DNA of 41,000 nucleotides, taken from Glandiceps talaboti (lineage: Eukaryota; Hemichordata; Enteropneusta; Spengelidae). Of the stretch, positions 34,504 through 41,000 are shown in pieces (within the stretch, counting starts at the first letter, position 1; every line of letters starts with the position of its first letter). The notes beneath the pieces are model-generated. The model was not told the DNA's origin and made no database searches. It saw only the letters and a program-made list of their open reading frames with translations. The DNA lies in contig NC_135551.1 of assembly GCF_964340395.1 (NCBI RefSeq), positions 14,280,003-14,321,002 on the forward strand, given 5' to 3'. Position numbers and translations under genes: made by a program.

Positions 34504-35426
34504 GTTAGTACTTCTCTTCGACTATCGGGAACCCCACTTTTCTCCAACTAAATAATTTTCAAAATTTTGAGTTACACTCTGGGTAATACTCAGGAAAATA
34601 ATGGTATTTTCTAGTATTGATTTATCATTTATATTATTGCAATAATTTGGCTTTGGAAATAATCAGTTTCAACGCATCAAACTTTTACTTGTAATTCGTA
34701 TAGCATCTAAATTGTGAAAGGGGATTGGTTTCAAGAAACATGACAATGTCAAGAGAAGAACGTCAATTAACTCATTGGGTAAACAATACGTTAGATATGT
34801 GGTTTTTAGAGGCTTGGTTCACAGACAGACAGACAGACACGCCATATTCATAACTTGCCTGGCGCATGAAACAAGAATGTTCACGCCGTATTCATTTAAT
34901 TACAATTACAGGATATGGGATAGGACTTCTCATTGCATCACCACTTTTCTATTTTCTTATTGAAATGTTTGGTTGGAGAGGAGCTGTGTTAATCATCAGT
35001 GGAATTAATGCTCATACTATGAGTTCAAGCTTGAAGAACCCCCAATTGCAACCATTGGATCGTTAGAAGCGTCCAAACAAAATGAAACCGAAAGTACAGA
35101 TAGAAGCAGACAGGACAGTTCTCATACGGTTGATAATATGCTCCCTACAGGAGAATTTGGCGATACAAAAGCTAATTTGGGTACTAAGTACATTTCGACT
35201 ACAAAGACCGGTGATGAGGTTTGCAGTGATGAAGTCTTTTTGAAGCAAAAGCTACATCACGCAATCTCTTTTGTAGGATTGGATCTGTTTGTCAAAAATC
35301 CTGCACTCTGTGTAATATGCTTTGCCCAGCTACTGGAAGGGTTCGGTTTTAGTATGGTAACATCTCATTTCGTCAACCATGCCTACACGTCCGGATTATC
35401 GAAATTTGATTCTGCAATGTTGTTGA

Positions 35427-36613
35427 AGATGCTAAGATTTTTTCATTCTTAATGAACTATACAAACACTTAGAGAAAACAGGTGCGCATGCAAGAATTCT
35501 GTTTGCAGATTTCTCCAGTGCTTTCAACACAATTCAACCTCACATCCTTGCAGAAAAGCTCTTAAAGTTTGGTGTTAGCAGTCAACTTGTACTCTGGATT
35601 CTTGATTTTTTTTACAAATAGATCACAAAGGGTTTCTGTTAATGGTCTCATTTATAATTTGATACAAACAAATACTGGTTATCCTCATCAGGGTTTCGTT
35701 CTGTCTCCTCTATTGTATATCCTTTATACTGATGATTGCAGAAGTACACATGAGGGTAGCCATCTTGTAAAGTTCGCCGACGATAGTGCTTTGCTTTAAC
35801 TTCTATTGGGATCAGAATGTCATCATGGTCCCGCTCTTGGCGAATTTGTCGATTGGTGTGATGTTTCTTATCTAAACTTAAATGTTAAGAAAATTAAGGA
35901 TATGATAATCGACTTCAGGAGGCAAGAACGCAACCCTTCGACAACCATTGTTCATGGTCAAGAGGTTGAAATTGTTTCCAAGTACACTTACCTTGGTTCA
36001 ATATTTGATAACAAATTGAAATGGGATTTTAACACCGATGCTATCTTGAAGAAAGGTCAGCAGCGACTGTATCTATTAAGGAAATTGCGTTAATTTATGG
36101 TTGATAGAGAAATCTTATCCCCCTTTTTATAAAACTTACATTGAGAGAGTTATTTCATTTTCTTTCATTTGTTGGTTTCAAAATCTGACAGTCAAAGACA
36201 AAAGTTCACTTGATAGAATTGTGTCTCTTAGCTCAAAATTAACTGGAATGTCCCAGAGAAATCTGTCATCATTTTATAATCAGCAAGTAGTTAGGAAAGC
36301 CCGCTCAATTGTTTTATCTAGTAATCATGCTTTATCTACAGAGTTCGACATACTTCCCTCTGGTCGTCGTTTTAGATGCCCGGCTTGCAGGTCAAACCGG
36401 CGCAAGTTGCCATTCATTCCCACCGCTGTGCGGCTTATGAATGATTCGTAAACTTTTTGAGTGATGGTGATTGTCTTAGTATCGTTCTGTGTCTCTGTAT
36501 ATATTGTTTGTATATTTGTTTGTATTTTTTTGATATATTGATGTATTGTATTTGAGCCACACCTTTAATTGCCCATGTCTGGGATGAATAAAGTTCTTTT
36601 GAATTGAATTGAA
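35427..36613 (+). mobile_element. 5'-truncated CR1/L2/Rex-like LINE inserted in SLC16 copy 3
   Basis: Reverse-transcriptase blocks are readable across frames: ILFADFSSAFNTI (catalytic Asp block), HQGFVLSPLLYILYTDDC, then KFADDSALL with the FADD active site at 35,773-35,784. After that come LNVKKIKDMIIDF, YLGSIFDNKLKW and the C-terminal LPSGRRFRCPACRSNRRK..FIPTAVRL. Frameshifts (a T run near 35,610) and stops (TAA after ADDSALL) make it dead. The 3' end has AATAAA at 36,587 and a gaatt tandem tail, as in CR1/L2-type elements. It is flanked by TTGTTGA at 35,420-35,426 and 36,614-36,620, and the sequence without it rebuilds the SLC16 exon. Confidence 0.9.
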
Positions 36614-36879
36614 TTGTTGATGTATCTTGCATTTACCAGTTTATTACTTGCAAGGTTAACTCATGGATTCATAATATACTAAACATCCATATCACATACA
36701 CATATATTTGGAATGGCGATAGGGACACATGGACTTGCTATTCTCTTAAATCCAATAACAAACAACTATGCAGTCTTGGCAACTTTGGCCGGTATACTCG
36801 GTTTTTCTGTCGGTACGTACTAACCATTGATAGCAGTCAGTATAAAGGAACAGATCGGTGTTGAAGACACAGGGTCACA

Positions 36880-37515
36880 AACGGTGAAATCGATCAATGA
36901 AATTTTCCCTGTTCTTCCTCCAATCCATTCTTCCCAGAACGCACGCTATAGGAATACATATTTTCGATTTTTAGTAGTAGAAATCGACTGATTCTTACCT
37001 TCAGGATTTTGATGTTACTTGCCATGTTGAATACGCAATGGACGCTGGGAAAATCAGGACTTTGTGTTGTCGCAATATAGACTTGGCAGGTAACTAAACG
37101 ACTTGTACCAGGTACTATGTAGAATTTTCCCGCAACTTGTATTTTTGTACTTGTAACTATATCGATTGTGCTCTAGACTAATATTTGTTACCTACCCCTG
37201 CTATATAAAGAGGATTATGGCTAATCTATGCAAATGCGGGAAATTCAAACTGTTGTACAGAGCACTAGCTTCTGAGTCTTGTTTTCAGCATTTTTGTCTG
37301 TGCTCCGAGAAACATATCATGTACAAATTATTTGTGAATGTCATAGGATGGTAACTTGATACACACATTAGTGGAAAATCAGTCTGTTTGTTTCATAGAA
37401 TGAAAAAAAAACTTTCCAAATGAGACAAATTCCCTGCAAACAGCTGCTTAGATTGTATGTCATTCATGATTATTCAAATATGCGGTACTTTCATGTGAAA
37501 ACCCCATATATAGGG
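36880..37515. other. gene-free stretch
   Basis: No gene or repeat recognised beyond the end of SLC16 copy 3 homology. Confidence 0.4.
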
Positions 37516-37518
37516 AAT

Positions 37519-37521
<3 letters not shown>

Positions 37522-37610
<89 letters not shown>
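37522..37610. repeat. (TA)n microsatellite
   Basis: TA run of about 88 bp. Confidence 0.95.
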
Positions 37611-37613
<3 letters not shown>

Positions 37614-37619
37614 AAGTTC

Positions 37620-38490
37620 TCCACCTCCAAACATAGTCAGTCATATGCAAAATAGGGGCCAAGGCACCGGCAGTTGCATGTTTAACATATGTAGATCCCG
37701 TTAACATGGGTTGTTGTTGTTTTTTTGGTACTGGGGTAGTTACTTAATGGGGTCAGTCGTATGATAATGGGGGAGGATTATTTATAGAGATTCAGTCCCC
37801 TTCCAGCTATAAGGTTACTGCACGGTATACACACATGCTAGAATCTACTTCGATACAGCACGAGAAAGGAGCTTGGTAATCACAACAAGGATTATTTGAT
37901 AGAATTAATAAGTTGATTTCAACGTGAAGAAAACTTAACTTGGGTCCAAGAACCATAAAGTTACCAACTGATAGTTTAATTATCATTTTGCATTCATTTA
38001 AGATATGAGCTTCAGGTCATACTATTGCATCCATTCAGTGTGCAGCCAATTAGATGAGTCGCTAGACCATGCAGTGTTGAAAGTCATATAACCTATGAGT
38101 GACCTCACTCTATTGAAGTGGTTGCCAGTGGTAACTGGCATTATCTTACAGTAGGGGAGTCAATTTTATTTTAGGTCTTGGATGGGCATTGTTGACATGA
38201 TAATCGTGAACCCCAACCAGACAGATGGACTACTTTGGGAAATGGTTACTGTAACAACTTGCACTAGAGAATGGGGTGCTCAGCAGCATTTTGTTAAAGT
38301 GTACATGCAAAGGTACATACATTTTTTTGTAATTATGTTTATTTTGCCATAAAAATAAAGGAAATCGGGTTTGTAATAGTACAATATAATTCTAACACGA
38401 GAAATTGCGCGAAAAATTAGGCACTCTTGGATAGGACAGGATTTGGAACTTTATGAGGTCAATGCAGGAACACAAACGCATTCGTCAGTG
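37620..38490. other. gene-free stretch
   Basis: No coding exon, RNA gene or clear repeat seen. Confidence 0.4.
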
Positions 38491-38504
38491 TATCTTTACA
38501 TGTA

Positions 38505-38700
38505 AAGCCATTATGGTCGAACCAGAAGGTCAACTTCAAAACCCGTTTTCGCCAGAATCCGACGTTGAATATTGATCAGATTCCTCAAGCGTAGAGCAAT
38601 ACACTCCAGCATTAACATCTGATGGTGTGATTTAGCCAAATTCATTCGAACCGACCGCTAGCAGTAACGATAGTTCCTCTGGTAGTGAATGAGTATGTCC
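38505..38700 (+). pseudogene. possible decayed coding fragment, Ser/acidic-rich
   Basis: One frame reads VEPEGQLQNPFSPESDVEY, stop, SDSSSVEQYTPALTSDGVI, stop, PNSFEPTASSNDSSSGSE, stop. Composition is protein-like and continuous across three stops, as in an old pseudogene. No family recognised; chance is not excluded. Confidence 0.25.
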
Positions 38701-39119
38701 TAGTGAAGCCGTATTGTTTACATAAAGTTGACATAACTATTCAATGGGTGGAAAACAGCTCCTGCAGACAATGTAATCGAAACGAAAATTATGTAATATT
38801 TCCATACCCATCAAACATACAGAGAATGAGAATGGCTTCAAGCGTAGGGTCTATGTTGAAACTCAGCACAACTTGAAAAGTGCAATGCCAAGTTCAAAAA
38901 TATACCTAGTACCTTAGATCCGTGTTCAGACAAGTCTCCTATGAATATATTGTGAATTGATATCCATGTCAAACCTACAACTTCAACCATTCCCTACATC
39001 GTGTTTAAACACGATCGATTCATGCTTTTTCATGTGTTTTCAAAACCCACCCGCTCCAAGTTCTAAGACCAACATCATTACACGTCATTTATTAAAACAA
39101 AAACAACAAAAACACAAAA

Positions 39120-39310
39120 AGAAAGATGTCAATACAAACTCAAATACTATACCATATAATGAATATTCAATTCAAAGCATGTACCAACACATTCTTACTT
39201 ATAATAATTTATTTCAAACACACCCCAGTGTAATTCCTTATGAATTTTCAATTCAAAACATGTCCCGACGTACTCCCTCATGAATAATTCATTCATTCCT
39301 GCCCCAACAC
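39120..39310. repeat. degenerate minisatellite-like repeats
   Basis: Loose repetition of a unit with taatgaatattcaattcaaa.catgt.cc.ac (near 39,160 and 39,240, less clear between). Low sequence conservation. Confidence 0.4.
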
Positions 39311-39532
39311 ACATTATGCCAATGGAGTGGCGCATATAGGGTCACAGATATGCAAATTAACTTGCGCATATAGTCACCCATTACACAACTCCATCATGTA
39401 ATGCCATATCACAGTGAAAGCAACAGGTAAGTATCTCAACAGTGACTGGTCTCATGCCAGGGTAGGGGTAATAGATTGTTCCACTGGATTGGTCACGAGA
39501 CGTTTTAGTGTACACACACGACCGGGAATGTG

Positions 39533-39703
39533 TAGACTCTCTCACCATGGAAGTATAACCCCACATGGAAGTATGTGGGTTATACTTCCATGCTCTCACA
39601 GTCCTCGGAGCTTCACATAAATAGCTAAAACTTGGGTAGTTTTGTACGTACTTGTACTGAGCTATTTTATGGTGAAGCTCCGACGAGTGTGAGAGAGTCT
39701 AGG
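39533..39703. repeat. foldback element interrupted by a 47-bp palindrome
   Basis: Left arm agactctctcac plus cggagcttcacataaatagct pairs with right arm agctattttatggtgaagct and gtgtgagagagtct. The left arm is split by a palindrome at 39,546-39,592 (catggaagtataacc and its complement), flanked by ctctcac on both sides. Confidence 0.85.
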
Positions 39704-39724
39704 GAATGTGTAGTCTTGCTGCTA

Positions 39725-39805
39725 GACGTTCGGGCTTTCTTTCGATGCTATAACTATAAGCGAACGAAGTTCGCATGTGAGGGCTTGCCCGAACAGTCTA
39801 GTGAA
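39725..39805. repeat. hairpin with ends agacgttcgggc / gcccgaacagtct
   Basis: Short inverted repeat with an inner palindromic gcgaacgaagttcgc, immediately after the 39,533-39,703 foldback and before ctagtgaatgtc. Confidence 0.65.
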
Positions 39806-40140
39806 TGTCATTTTCAGACCGGACATTCCATTGAGATTACGATAAGCGGTGGGTTGGGCCATATATGCATATATATACTTTAATATATTCAATCTCTGCA
39901 TGCAGGTGTTGACAAACACATTTATGTCATTACTATGTCTTATCAGTTTATGGTAATTGTGTTTGATGAGTGTGTAAACGTTGTCATTCACACATTTTAG
40001 TTAACACATTGGTGGTCAAGTTATTTTTACAAGCCCCTCCTTAAGATGAATATGCATGAAATTTAGCTATTGTCCTCTGTTTGTGCTTGTCGCTAATACG
40101 GTTCTCTGATTGGCAGTTATTTATATCCTGATGACATTCG

Positions 40141-40225
40141 CTAGACCTCGGATGTTCCATCCTCGATAGCGTTGTTCGGCTGTGTGTCGTATTTTATCGG
40201 AAGAACATCCGAGGGCTAGCTGATA
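40141..40225. repeat. hairpin with ends cctcggatgttc / gaacatccgagg
   Basis: Perfect 12-bp inner arms, with flanking ctaga/ctagc. Followed by gactagggaatgtgg, a motif shared with the two hairpins near 39.7-39.8 kb. Confidence 0.7.
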
Positions 40226-40309
40226 GACTAGGGAATGTGGTGCTCCTGAACATTTACGAAATTTTCGTTACAAATATTCTTTGCAAATTTCTGGTCGGGT
40301 ATCTTTTCA

Positions 40310-40680
40310 AAGTCACCAAGAAGCCATGGGCGTTGGTGTGGTTGCATAGCGGGCTACCATTGGCTCATTTTCTAATCCCAAAGCTTGGAAAGTGGTAACA
40401 CTACCAGGTAACTTCATGCTGTATTCAAAATGGTCGTACTCTAATGATCTATTGTTCCGATGCATATGTTGTCTAACTGTCTGCCTTAGCATTGTATTGG
40501 GTAGTGATGGAGTACTTGCCCTGATGGACATGGTTGCTGAGTGGATGGATTATCATTACGAAAGATGAATATAATTGCGTGATAAATAAACCTGTCATTG
40601 TCGCTGAAGTCGCTGCCATTTTGTGCTATAGCACCGATCATCGAATCCATAAAGGTGCGGTGTTGTTGGATTGCCACTTG
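40310..40680 (-). other. minus-strand open stretches, no gene called
   Basis: Two overlapping frames (one reading FMDSMIGAIAQNGSDFSDND) are open but have no supported splice joint or known family. Confidence 0.15.
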
Positions 40681-41000
40681 ATCTCAGATAAATAGTGGCT
40701 ATTGGCTATTTACCAAAATAGCTTGATTCGACCTTGATTTGAGCTAAATAGCGGCTATTGGCTATTTATTGGATTGCCAAAATAGCTTGATCTCCAAAAT
40801 AGCTTGATTCGAGATAAATAGCGGCTGTTGGCTATTTCTTTGGTTGCCAAAATAGCTTGATCTGAAGGTAAATAGCAGCTGCTGGGGATTTATTGGATTG
40901 CCACAATAGCTGGATCTCAGATAAATATCGGCTATTGGCTATTCAACTTAATAATATTAGCCATAAATAGCCAGGTAATAGCTTGCTATCAGCCATTGTA
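40670..41000. repeat. minisatellite with ggctattt/aaatagct core
   Basis: About 55-60-bp units containing ttggctatttattggattgc, caaaatagcttgat and agataaatagcggc, repeated about five times and running off the window edge. The core ATAGCTATT-like words are partly palindromic. Confidence 0.85.

Larger units (their letters stand above)
34281..36873 (+). pseudogene. SLC16 copy 3, exon-2-less pseudogene split by a LINE
   Basis: Homology to copy 2 starts at about 34,204 in the 5' region. Exon 1 (34,281-34,503) is intact, with the same start, PPDGGYGWVV and gttagt donor. Exon 2 is missing: the intron jumps at the CAGA run to the end of intron 2. Exon 3 (from 34,912) lacks its first 96 bp and an internal 27 bp, both in frame; it then has a 1-bp loss with TAG near 35,064. 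It is broken at 35,426 by a LINE and resumes at 36,614. More stops follow (YTAA near 36,680, TAC-TAA near 36,821), and homology ends at about 36,873 before the exon end. No last exon was found. Clearly non-functional as a transporter, although exon 1 could still be transcribed. Confidence 0.95.

Noticed and set aside
40313-40677. Minus-strand exons of a possible gene
   Set aside because: Tested splice joints give stops in every phase combination that I tried; no recognisable family.

Overview
This window is eukaryotic, intron-bearing, AT-rich DNA from an animal. Codon-open stretches are short, end at GT/AG splice sites, and sit in a matrix of microsatellites, hairpin (foldback) elements and broken retrotransposons. 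The two recognisable genes, an SLC16/monocarboxylate-transporter family and a clavaminate-synthase-like (TauD/TfdA) dioxygenase, together with copia, L2/CR1-like LINE and Crypton-like fragments, suggest a marine invertebrate. A deuterostome such as a hemichordate is possible, but the sequence alone does not settle the species.

Layout. (1) 1-3,600: no recognisable gene; a direct repeat of about 700 bp (about 709-1,400 and 1,470-2,190) and one arm of a large inverted repeat (2,700-3,370). (2) 3,682-4,637: SLC16 copy 1, a single large exon with a 1-bp frameshift. (3) 4,640-8,450: hairpin element, dispersed repeats, one half of a segmental duplication and the second inverted arm. (4) 8,619-12,338: SLC16 copy 2, four exons with intact splice sites and a poly(A) signal, but an 11-bp deletion in exon 3. 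(5) 12,600-20,790: repeats, including the other half of the segmental duplication, a Crypton-like recombinase fragment with large hairpins, and a minus-strand LINE tail. (6) 20,795-33,674: four consecutive, phase-compatible plus-strand exons of a TauD/TfdA-type Fe(II)/2-oxoglutarate dioxygenase (322 codons). Its introns hold a small nested gene candidate (23,453-25,479), an internally deleted copia element, a MITE and a 1.63/1.68-kb tandem duplication that has copied the start of exon 4. (7) 34,200-36,873: SLC16 copy 3, a pseudogene lacking exon 2 and split by a LINE with a visible 7-bp target-site duplication. (8) 36,900-41,000: no confident gene; nested hairpins at 39.5-40.25 kb and a minisatellite at the end.

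The three SLC16 copies are tandem paralogues in the same orientation. Each carries a different lesion, so the window looks like a decaying transporter cluster. The dioxygenase reads cleanly through four exons, but the part that should carry the distal iron-binding histidine was not found. It lies beyond the window, is lost, or is represented only by a doubtful remnant near 34,07x. No prokaryotic system, CRISPR array or tRNA was seen.
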